A stretch of DNA of 18,057 bases from Bacteroidales bacterium. Lineage in GTDB: Bacteria > Bacteroidota > Bacteroidia > Bacteroidales > Bacteroidaceae. Under the pieces are notes generated by a model, which saw only the letters and a program-made list of their open reading frames with translations, did not search any database and was not told where the DNA came from. Position numbers and translations under genes: made by a program. This document shows, one piece after another, positions 7,003-13,179 of the stretch; the stretch's first letter is position 1; each line of letters starts with the position of its first letter. Where the stretch lies: positions 1 to 18,057 of the forward strand of contig SFID01000036.1 in the NCBI GenBank assembly GCA_004555425.1. Direction: 5' to 3'.

Positions 7003-7764
7003 ATGAAACACTTGATTCCCCTCCTTTCCCTCGTGCTCCTCTGTGCTTGCCACACTACGCGTACGTGGCAAGTAGCCTCCGTGGAGCGCACGCGCCTCGT
7101 GGTGGACAACCATTACGAAGCAAGCATTCCCGAAGAAGCCAAACAGTATCTGGCACCCTACGCACGGCAGGTGGACAGCATCTCGAGCCCTATCGTGGGA
7201 CTCACGAAGCACACACTGCGCCGCGCACAGCCCGAGAGCGAACTCTCCAACCTCTTGGCCGATATTATGGTGTGGGCAGGCAAGCAGTATGGCGAGCAGC
7301 CCGACCTAGGCATTTATAATATGGGCGGCATTCGCGCTTCATTGCCTGCGGGCGATGTCACCTACGGCAACGTGGTCGATGTGGCCCCGTTCGACAATCG
7401 CATCTCCTTCTCCACGCTCACGGGAGCCGACCTGATGGACCTCTTCCGCCAGATAGCCGCTCGCGGTGGCGAGGGTGTGAGCCATGGTGTGGCCCTGGAG
7501 ATTACGGCCAACGGAGAGTTGATTTCGGCGCGGCTCAATGGCAAGGAGATTGTGCCCGAAGCCCTATATCGCGTGGCCACGATTGACTACTTGGCAGCAG
7601 GCAACGACGGCTTGATTGCCTTCAAGAAAAAGACGAACTTCCGCATTCCCGAAGGCGCAGGTACGGAAGCCCGCTATATTATTACGGAGTATCTACGCGC
7701 AGAACGGGCAGCGGGTCGCCCCGTGGAGCGTCCCGTTGAAGGACGAATCCGCATTGTTCGCTGA
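7003..7764 (+). CDS. 5'-nucleotidase C-terminal domain lipoprotein
   Basis: A 253-residue protein with a lipoprotein signal (lipobox LCAC, likely lipidated C16). The rest matches the substrate-binding C-terminal domain of UshA-type 5'-nucleotidases. NMGGIRASLPAGDVTYG (about 106-122) carries the N-x-G-G-I-R signature, followed by VVDVAPFDNRISF and the YLAAGNDGL segment (about 196-204), which usually contributes to nucleoside stacking and binding. The catalytic metallophosphatase domain is missing here but is encoded by the next gene (7859-8704), so the two probably form a two-polypeptide enzyme outside the inner membrane. ATG 7003 is preferred because the signal peptide begins there. No promoter motif is visible between the terminator at 6938-6975 and this gene. 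Confidence 0.9.
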   Translation: MKHLIPLLSLVLLCACHTTRTWQVASVERTRLVVDNHYEASIPEEAKQYLAPYARQVDSISSPIVGLTKHTLRRAQPESELSNLLADIMVWAGKQYGEQPDLGIYNMGGIRASLPAGDVTYGNVVDVAPFDNRISFSTLTGADLMDLFRQIAARGGEGVSHGVALEITANGELISARLNGKEIVPEALYRVATIDYLAAGNDGLIAFKKKTNFRIPEGAGTEARYIITEYLRAERAAGRPVERPVEGRIRIVR

Positions 7765-7858
7765 TTGCCGTCGTACGATTTCCCGCATGGGCTGGGGATG
7801 ATTCGCTCTCCCCTTGCCTTTCCTTCATTCCTGTTTTCATGTATTCAATCCCCTTCCT

Positions 7859-8704
7859 ATGAAACGTTTTCACTTCATTCTGCTCGTGTGGCTGGTCTTC
7901 AGTGCCACCGCCCTGGCCGATGGCGACAAGCGTCTCGTCATCCTGCACACCAACGACACACATAGCACCATCCTTCCCGTCAGTCCCTTTGTCGAAGACA
8001 CGATGAAGGCCGACCGCGGTGGTTTTCTGCGCCGCATTGCTCTCATTGAGGAACAGCGCAAGAGCGACCCCGAACTCCTACTCTTCGACAGCGGCGATTT
8101 CAGTCAGGGGTCGTCGTTCTTCACCCTCTTCAACGGCGAGGTCGAGGTAAGCCTGATGAACCGCATGCACTACGATGCTGGCACGCTGGGCAACCACGAA
8201 TTCGACTTCGGCATTGAAAACCTGGCCACCCAACTGCGGCGCGCCAACTTCCCCATCGTCTGCGCCAACTACGACTTTGGTACAACGCCGCTGGCCACTC
8301 TCGTCCGCCCCTACGTGGTGCTGAAGCGCAAGGGTCTGCGTATCGGTGTCTTCGGCCTTTCTCCGCAGCCCGAGGGACTGATTGCCACGGAAAACTATGC
8401 GGGCATCACCTTCCGCGACCCCGTGGAGGTCACCCGCGAGGTGGTCCACACGCTCCGCACGAAGGAGAAGTGCGACCTCGTCATCTGCCTGAGCCACCTG
8501 GGATGGCCTGCCAAGGATGCCCTGTCCGATTCCAATGTCTTCACACAAACCGAAGGCGTGGACCTCGTGCTGGGCGGCCACTCCCACACGTTTATGCAAG
8601 AGTTGGAATGGCTCACCGATGCGCAAGGCAAGCGCGTTCCCGTTGACCAGAACGGCAAGCACGCCATCTACGTGGGTCGCATCGTGCTGAACCTCTCCCG
8701 CTAG
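7859..8704 (+). CDS. UshA-like metallophosphatase (5'-nucleotidase catalytic domain)
   Basis: A 281-residue protein with a signal peptide (about 1-20) and a calcineurin-like metallophosphatase domain. The dinuclear metal ligands are visible: D33 and H35 in HTNDTH, D77 in LFDSGD, N112-H113 in GNHEFDFG, H213 in SHLGW, and H241 and H243 in GGHSHT. The UshA C-terminal domain is absent but is encoded by the gene that ends 94 bases upstream. The pair should dephosphorylate nucleotides or related phosphoesters in the periplasm or at the surface. ATG 7859 is chosen because it begins the signal peptide; the longer frame from 7814 adds 15 unlikely residues. It ends in TAG, and 31 further sense codons run in frame to a TAA at 8798-8800. 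Confidence 0.92.
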   Translation: MKRFHFILLVWLVFSATALADGDKRLVILHTNDTHSTILPVSPFVEDTMKADRGGFLRRIALIEEQRKSDPELLLFDSGDFSQGSSFFTLFNGEVEVSLMNRMHYDAGTLGNHEFDFGIENLATQLRRANFPIVCANYDFGTTPLATLVRPYVVLKRKGLRIGVFGLSPQPEGLIATENYAGITFRDPVEVTREVVHTLRTKEKCDLVICLSHLGWPAKDALSDSNVFTQTEGVDLVLGGHSHTFMQELEWLTDAQGKRVPVDQNGKHAIYVGRIVLNLSR

Positions 8705-8846
8705 TGCATCCAGACCAAAAATAGCGACGACTATCTAGCCCAAAAAAACGGTCAACTCGTGCGCACCATCTCTCGAAAAGCCAAGAATGTGGCCCGATAA
8801 GGTGGGAAAATAAAAAATAAAAGCCCTCCCCATCGCAGAAAACTAT

Positions 8847-8854
8847 TAACTTTG
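8847..8854 (+). promoter_or_regulatory. Candidate -7 element overlapping a terminator
   Basis: TAACTTTG matches TAnnTTTG. Its last base is the first base of the terminator stem at 8854-8885. A start near 8860 would leave most of the 5' arm out of the new transcript, so RNA from this promoter would escape the terminator and read into the gene at 8926. No -33 TTTG is visible, so this could be chance. Confidence 0.35.
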
Positions 8855-8885
8855 CCGCGGCAACAAAGGAGCCGCGGCTTTTTTT
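8854..8885 (+). terminator. Intrinsic terminator after the nucleotidase pair
   Basis: The arms GCCGCGGC (8854-8861) and GCCGCGGC (8871-8878, a self-complementary sequence) enclose a nine-base loop and are followed by seven T. It closes the 7003-8704 unit. Confidence 0.85.
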
Positions 8886-8925
8886 GTCCCTTGTATTTCA
8901 CCTAAAAACAATAATAAATTCCATT

Positions 8926-10782
8926 ATGAGAAAGACAATCCACCTTCTCCTTGCCTGCTTCTTGCTGACGGCACTCACGCTGTCCGCACAGGTAGGTACA
9001 ACCACGAAAGTGCCAGCCTCGCTGCTGCCTGCACAATCTGGATTCAAAAAACTGGCCCCCGCGCAAATGGCCACCGCACCTATGTTGGAGCCCTCGGCAA
9101 GCAATCCCGAGTTGTCCTACTGCGTGGCAGCCTATTGCACGAACCTCGGCAATGGCGTGACCAATTATTACATCATCCTGACCTCTGCGCCAGGCTCTTT
9201 CGATGCCTCCTCGGGCACCGTCATCTTTGAGAACGACGAAAAGGCTTGGCTCACCGCCTTCGACATCTATGCACCGACCGTGGAGAACGGTTTCAAGTTG
9301 TCTGATGGCGAATACGCTTCAAAGAAAGACTCCACCGCCTTCTCCTTCCATCCCTCCTACAGTGGTACGAGTTATATCAACAATGCTGGCGAGGGCACAG
9401 GCTATCGCATCACCTCCGCCCCCATTCAAATCACGAACCTCGAAAACGGCGATGTGCAAATCGAATGGACCATCACCTCGGGCCTCGTGACGAAGGAGGC
9501 CGTCTTCAGAGGTCCTATTGAACTGCGCCGCCAGCCGACCATTCAGAGCCCTTGGCCCCTCATTGGCGAAGATATGGACTTGGCCTTTACGGGTTCGCTC
9601 GCTCTCTATCAGGGAAATTTCTTCAACTCCAAGACGGGCAATATCCTGCTCAACCTCTACGATACTGACTTTGACCCCGAGACGGGAGCCCACACGGGCG
9701 TGGGCAACTGCCTCCAGATTTGCCTGTTTAATACGCTCTTTGGCGAGGCCAAGGACATCTGCATCAAACCGGGTACGTACAAGATGGCCCGCAACTTCCA
9801 GCGCCTCACCTGGTATCCCGGCCTCGTCATCGACTATATGGGCCAGAGTGTTGTGATGGGCTCGTTCTGCCAGCGCCGTCTGGAGGATAAGAGCATCGCT
9901 GTGGCCTTCATGTCCGAGGGCGAGTTTACCGTGGCGATGGATAGCGACAGCGTCTATACCATCAACGTACAGATGACCACCGACGATGGCTACAAGGTGA
10001 AGGGCCAGTACGTGGGCAAAATCACTATCTTCGATGAGAGCCAGGACAACCCCGGCGCCATCATCTCTACCCTCAAGCAGGACTACGAACTCAATCTGGA
10101 CCAGATTCCCGTGGCCCGCGCTTGGAAGGAAGACATTCAGGAGGGTTGCAGCCGCTACTACCTGGACATCGGTTCGCCCTCGGGCCGCGATAGCGTGCTC
10201 GTGAAGAACGGCGGCGACATCTTCCGCATTGATATGCTTTTGGAGATGGGCGCCAAATCCTTCACTTCGGGCCTCTACACCGTGATGGAGCGCGAATACC
10301 CCTCCGACTACAAACCCTTCGCTCTGCGTCGCGGTCACTTCGAAAACGGCGGCGACCTCTGCGGCACGCGCTGGTTCCACTTCCGCGAGGGTAGCGATAT
10401 GGTGGCCGACGGCCTCGCGCCCGCCTACTACGGCACCGTGGACCTCCGCTTTATCTCCTCGGATTCGGTGAAGGTAATCATCGATGTGATTGACGATGGC
10501 GGCTATGCCATCACGGGCGAATGGCAAGGCCCCGTGGAGTATATGTACGACCTGCCCGTAGGCATCGAAGAGCAGTTGGCCGCTCCCGAGTTCACCTGGA
10601 AGGACAAGCAGACCGTACTGCTTGGCGGCGTTCGACCCACAGACCGCGTGGTTGTCTATACGGCAGGCGGCGAGGAGGTGATGAGCCGCACGGGTGCCAG
10701 CAGCCTTGACCTTGGCCACCTCAACCCGGGTATGTATATCATTAAGGTGGGCTCGCGCCCCGCGATTAAGGTCGCACGATAA
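8926..10782 (+). CDS. Secreted three-module beta-rich protein with T9SS sorting domain
   Basis: A 618-residue protein with a signal peptide (about 1-22, LTLSAQ) and three successive modules of about 140-155 residues (about 62-203, 217-371, 387-542). Modules 2 and 3 clearly share a closing motif, beta strand plus DG-x-x-[VI]-x-G-x-[YW]-x-G: DDGYKVKGQYVGKI and DDGGYAITGEWQGPV. Module 1 is a weaker match, NGDVQIEWTIT...FRGPI. A T9SS-type tail (about 552-618) has VVVYTAGGEEV and LDLGHLNPGMYIIKV. I do not recognise the modules. They look like an extracellular repeat domain and recur in the protein at 11627-13018. Function is unknown; surface adhesion or binding is possible. ATG 8926 is chosen over the frame start at 8884, because the signal peptide begins there and 8884 lies in the T-run of the preceding terminator. 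Confidence 0.82.
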   Translation: MRKTIHLLLACFLLTALTLSAQVGTTTKVPASLLPAQSGFKKLAPAQMATAPMLEPSASNPELSYCVAAYCTNLGNGVTNYYIILTSAPGSFDASSGTVIFENDEKAWLTAFDIYAPTVENGFKLSDGEYASKKDSTAFSFHPSYSGTSYINNAGEGTGYRITSAPIQITNLENGDVQIEWTITSGLVTKEAVFRGPIELRRQPTIQSPWPLIGEDMDLAFTGSLALYQGNFFNSKTGNILLNLYDTDFDPETGAHTGVGNCLQICLFNTLFGEAKDICIKPGTYKMARNFQRLTWYPGLVIDYMGQSVVMGSFCQRRLEDKSIAVAFMSEGEFTVAMDSDSVYTINVQMTTDDGYKVKGQYVGKITIFDESQDNPGAIISTLKQDYELNLDQIPVARAWKEDIQEGCSRYYLDIGSPSGRDSVLVKNGGDIFRIDMLLEMGAKSFTSGLYTVMEREYPSDYKPFALRRGHFENGGDLCGTRWFHFREGSDMVADGLAPAYYGTVDLRFISSDSVKVIIDVIDDGGYAITGEWQGPVEYMYDLPVGIEEQLAAPEFTWKDKQTVLLGGVRPTDRVVVYTAGGEEVMSRTGASSLDLGHLNPGMYIIKVGSRPAIKVAR

Positions 10783-10787
10783 ATTAG

Positions 10788-10865
10788 TGAGGAGTTAGGA
10801 GTGAGGAGTTAGGAGTCGTTTCTTTCAATGAGGACGAACGTATAACTCTTCACTCCTAACTCCTT
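10788..10865. repeat. Direct and inverted repeats of GGAGTTAGGAGT
   Basis: Two direct copies of AGGAGTTAGGAGTGA-type sequence (about 10788-10816) face one inverted copy, CACTCCTAACTCCTT (about 10850-10864). A hairpin of 13-16 pairs could form just after the stop at 10782, but no T-run follows, so a classic terminator is not supported. The ACTCCTAACTCCT unit resembles the ATTCCTAATTCCT repeats at 11521-11610. Confidence 0.65.
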
Positions 10866-11029
10866 CCATATAACATACGGACGTGAATGCCCCAGCGGAG
10901 CGCACAGACGGCCACGCCCCACAAGTAATGAACCTCCGCTAAACCCATATTTTCGGGTAAACAACCCACTTGACTAGTTCCCCGAAATGAAAAAAATGCA
11001 GGTTTGAAAATAAATATCTTTTAACTTTT
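10866..11029. other. Intergenic stretch, nothing recognised
   Basis: Lies between the inverted repeat after 10782 and the distal end of repeat copy 2. I see no gene, RNA fold or promoter with both elements. TATCTTTT near 11015 only partly resembles the -7 consensus. Confidence 0.5.
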
Positions 11030-11332
11030 CAGGTCGCTACATCGTCAATTCGTGCACCAACTTGGCCCGAAAAAAATCCGCAAAAGCAGGTAGAAATTTT
11101 TCTTCGGCATATAAAATTTCCTAGATGCTTTGTAAAACAATGGTTTTTTGCCCTTTTTCCGCAAAAAAAAGAGGAGAAAACCCCAGTGTTTAGGGCCTTC
11201 TCCTCTTCGCTAGGACAAAGATAATACATTTCCCGCCGAAATCCAAATCTCTTTAACATATCGCAACAGTCTTCGAAATGTTAAAAGACGAGTTTTGCAC
11301 ACGCGAGGGTTCGCCATGTATTATATTACGAG
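11030..11332 (-). repeat. Dispersed promoter-bearing repeat, copy 2
   Basis: Same element as 1-131 and 17773-18057, read on the minus strand. TTTG at 11247-11244, a 20-base spacer and TATCTTTG at 11223-11216 form the promoter. The upstream inverted repeat is TTTAACATATC (11252-11262) and GAAATGTTAAA (11274-11284), with one arm mismatch. Downstream of the promoter are the terminator hairpin and then about 130 more bases, ending in GGTGCACGAATTGACGAT (about 11058-11041), which resembles the end of the copy at 17773-18057. The far boundary is approximate. No gene on this strand follows, since the next gene is read from the opposite strand. Confidence 0.8.
11163..11212 (-). ncRNA. Candidate short RNA with terminator, repeat copy 2
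   Basis: From the promoter at 11247-11216, RNA should start near 11212-11208 and reach a hairpin at once: GAGGAGAAGGCCCT (11205-11192) pairs with GGGGTTTTCTCCTC (11184-11171) using G-C, A-U and G-U pairs, followed by eight U. The terminated product would be only about 50 bases. The copy at 17773-18057 has a matching stem with compensating changes. It could be a short regulatory RNA, or an attenuator that sometimes reads into the rest of the repeat. Confidence 0.6.
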
Positions 11333-11340
11333 GGACGAGC

Positions 11341-11519
11341 ATCGGTCGCTTCGCTCCCTAGTTTCAGTCGGTCGCTTTGCTCCCTAGATTCAACGGTCGC
11401 TTTGCTCCCTCGTTTCAAGTTTCAACGGAAGCCTTGGGCTTCCTAGATTCAACGCAGCCTTCGGCTGCTGGCTCGATAGTCGCGCTGTTGCTTTGCTTCC
11501 TAGTTTCAACGCAGCCCTA
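11341..11519. repeat. Hairpin array B
   Basis: Units are GGTCGCTTYGCTCCC at 11344-11358, 11370-11384 and 11395-11409 (weak stems), then the perfect hairpins GGAAGCC/GGCTTCC (11427-11443, loop TTG) and GCAGCC/GGCTGC (11454-11468, loop TTC). A GATAGTCGCG unit follows, then a broken unit ending GCAGCCC near 11517. Linkers are TAGTTTCAAC or TAGATTCAAC. The unit order parallels the arrays at 131-280 and 612-710. It directly follows repeat copy 2 and runs into the ATTCCT heptad repeats. Confidence 0.75.
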
Positions 11520-11520
11520 A

Positions 11521-11610
11521 TTCCTCATTCAATAAAATTCCTAATTCCTAATTCCTAATTCCTAATTCCTAATTCCTAATTGAATAAAATTCCTAATTCC
11601 TAATTGAATA
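11521..11610. repeat. Heptad tandem repeat (CTAATTC)n upstream of a secreted-protein gene
   Basis: Five perfect CTAATTC heptads at 11541-11575, then CTAATTG. The block restarts as GAATAAAATTC plus further CTAATT units to about 11605. It ends about 20 bases before the ATG at 11627. Unit number could vary by slipped-strand mispairing. No TAnnTTTG motif is visible between it and the gene. Confidence 0.85.
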
Positions 11611-11626
11611 AAACTCCAAACTAAAA

Positions 11627-13018
11627 ATGATTCCTTTCAAACAAATAGCGACCTTGGCCGTTGCCCTTCTTTGCGCGGCCTCGGCTCAGGCGCAAGCCTA
11701 CAAGGTGATGCAAATTCACCGCACCGATGGTACGGTGCAAACCATCCCTACGGCCGAAATCGACAGCGTGACCTTTGCCACCGTTCAGCCCGTTGAACTC
11801 TTCAACCAGTGCGAACTCGGCGGCAACGTCTGGAATATCGCCAGCCTGACGGAGGTTACCAGCACGCAGGGGCTGACCATTCAAATATATGGCAACGGCG
11901 AAGGCGAAGCCGTCAGCATTGATTTGCCGCTCAATGCCATGGGCCGCACTTACGACCTCGCCACGGCTGACGATGTAGCCCTCAGCGTCAATGGTAAGGC
12001 GGTGACGCCTACCAGCGGCAGCCTCGAAATCAGCAAGGACCGCACGGGCCGCAACCTCATCCTCGTGATGACGGCCAAGTGGCAAGGCGGTAGCCTCCGC
12101 GCCGACTACAACGGCACGTACAGCAAGTCCTTCAACGCCACGGGCCGTTTCACCGCGGCGATTGCAGGCGGCGCTACTTACAGCGGCCGCATGGCCACCG
12201 TCCTGAGCATGACCGAAGAGAGCGGCACGCGCCACATCGCTTTCGGACCTGCCGATACAACTACGCCCTCGGAGATGCAAAACGGCGACTGCGTTGTCTG
12301 GTTCAACCTCTCGGCCCTCAAATGGGGCACGGGCACCGTTGACCTTGCACAATCCGCAGGCAGTTACACCCTCCGCCTCATTGACTACCGCACTCAGCGC
12401 ACCATCGAAGCCGGCGCGGGAACCACGGGCACCATCACTACGTACAACGACCCTATGGGCAATCCCAACGTCTGCTACGTAGCCATCGACGTGACCCTCG
12501 ACGATGGCACGCATATCGTGGCCGACTACTACGGCAGCGTGACTACCGTGCAAAATCTGGACGACCTCTACGTGAAGCCCTCCGCCGAGAACGGGCTGAC
12601 AATCATTGATGCTTCGGGCAACGTGACCAGCGAAGCCGCACTCACCGCGCTGAAGGTGGAAACCAGCGGGCAGTTCACCAAATTCTATTTGCTGAAAAAC
12701 AAGGACGACAGCACCAGCGACAGTTTCCTCACTCCGATGATCAAGATACAGACGGCCCTCATCGGCACGGGCGAACTGGACCTCGCCAATGCGGAAGCCC
12801 GCACCTGGGAAGTGAAGTACCAAGGATTCCAACTCTCCTCGCAGGACAACGATTATATGAACAAGGCATCGGGCGGCACGCTCTCCGTTGAATACGACGA
12901 AGCCACGAAGCAGTACAGCATCCGCCTCTCCCTGCTCAACCTCTACGAATCCCCCTGGGGCACATCGGGCGGCGATGGCAGCACGCTCACCATCAACTAC
13001 GACGGTCCCGCACTGTAA
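11627..13018 (+). CDS. Secreted three-module protein related to the 8926-10782 product
   Basis: A 463-residue protein with a signal peptide (about 1-23, ASAQAQ). It continues with VMQIHRTDGTVQTIPTAEID-SVTF (about 27-50), a short N-terminal segment common in secreted Bacteroidales proteins. Three modules follow (about 57-169, 185-310, 338-463). Modules end in motifs such as GGSLRADYNGTY and DDGTHIVADYYGSV, like those of the protein at 8926-10782. The chain stops at TLTINYDGPAL with no T9SS tail, so it may be periplasmic, or exported or held by another route. Function is unknown. The promoter is not evident; hairpin array B and the heptad repeats lie just upstream. Confidence 0.78.
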   Translation: MIPFKQIATLAVALLCAASAQAQAYKVMQIHRTDGTVQTIPTAEIDSVTFATVQPVELFNQCELGGNVWNIASLTEVTSTQGLTIQIYGNGEGEAVSIDLPLNAMGRTYDLATADDVALSVNGKAVTPTSGSLEISKDRTGRNLILVMTAKWQGGSLRADYNGTYSKSFNATGRFTAAIAGGATYSGRMATVLSMTEESGTRHIAFGPADTTTPSEMQNGDCVVWFNLSALKWGTGTVDLAQSAGSYTLRLIDYRTQRTIEAGAGTTGTITTYNDPMGNPNVCYVAIDVTLDDGTHIVADYYGSVTTVQNLDDLYVKPSAENGLTIIDASGNVTSEAALTALKVETSGQFTKFYLLKNKDDSTSDSFLTPMIKIQTALIGTGELDLANAEARTWEVKYQGFQLSSQDNDYMNKASGGTLSVEYDEATKQYSIRLSLLNLYESPWGTSGGDGSTLTINYDGPAL

Positions 13019-13044
13019 GGCGAAGAATCGGAGACACTTTTTTG

Positions 13045-13118
13045 CAGAAAACCGCTGAACTACACGTTGCTCGTGTGGCTCAGCGGTTTTCTGTTTTTTT
13101 TCGGTTTTCTGTTTTTTT
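13045..13118 (+). terminator. Intrinsic terminator with a duplicated 3' arm
   Basis: The arms CAGAAAACCGCTGA (13045-13058) and TCAGCGGTTTTCTG (13080-13093) pair perfectly, with an inner ACACG/CGTGT helix, and are followed by eight T. The segment CGGTTTTCTGTTTTTTT then occurs again (about 13102-13118). It terminates the 11627-13018 gene and lies between convergent genes. No T-run exists on the minus-strand side for parC. Confidence 0.88.
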
Positions 13119-13179
13119 GAAACACGAATCTATCAAGGTAGGTTGCTCCTATCGCACGCAGGCTTCATCGGCTCCTCTC

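Noticed and set aside
9319..10719. 466-codon minus-strand frame opposite the T9SS-tailed protein, and similar ones at 3949-5172, 11621-12832 and 16095-17189
   Set aside because: All are antisense to genes with signal peptides or known domains and have no start context or family features of their own.
11029..11259. 76-codon minus-strand frame inside repeat copy 2
   Set aside because: It runs across the promoter and through the terminator hairpin, and the repeat copy at 17773-18057 does not keep a comparable protein. The conservation is in DNA/RNA structure.
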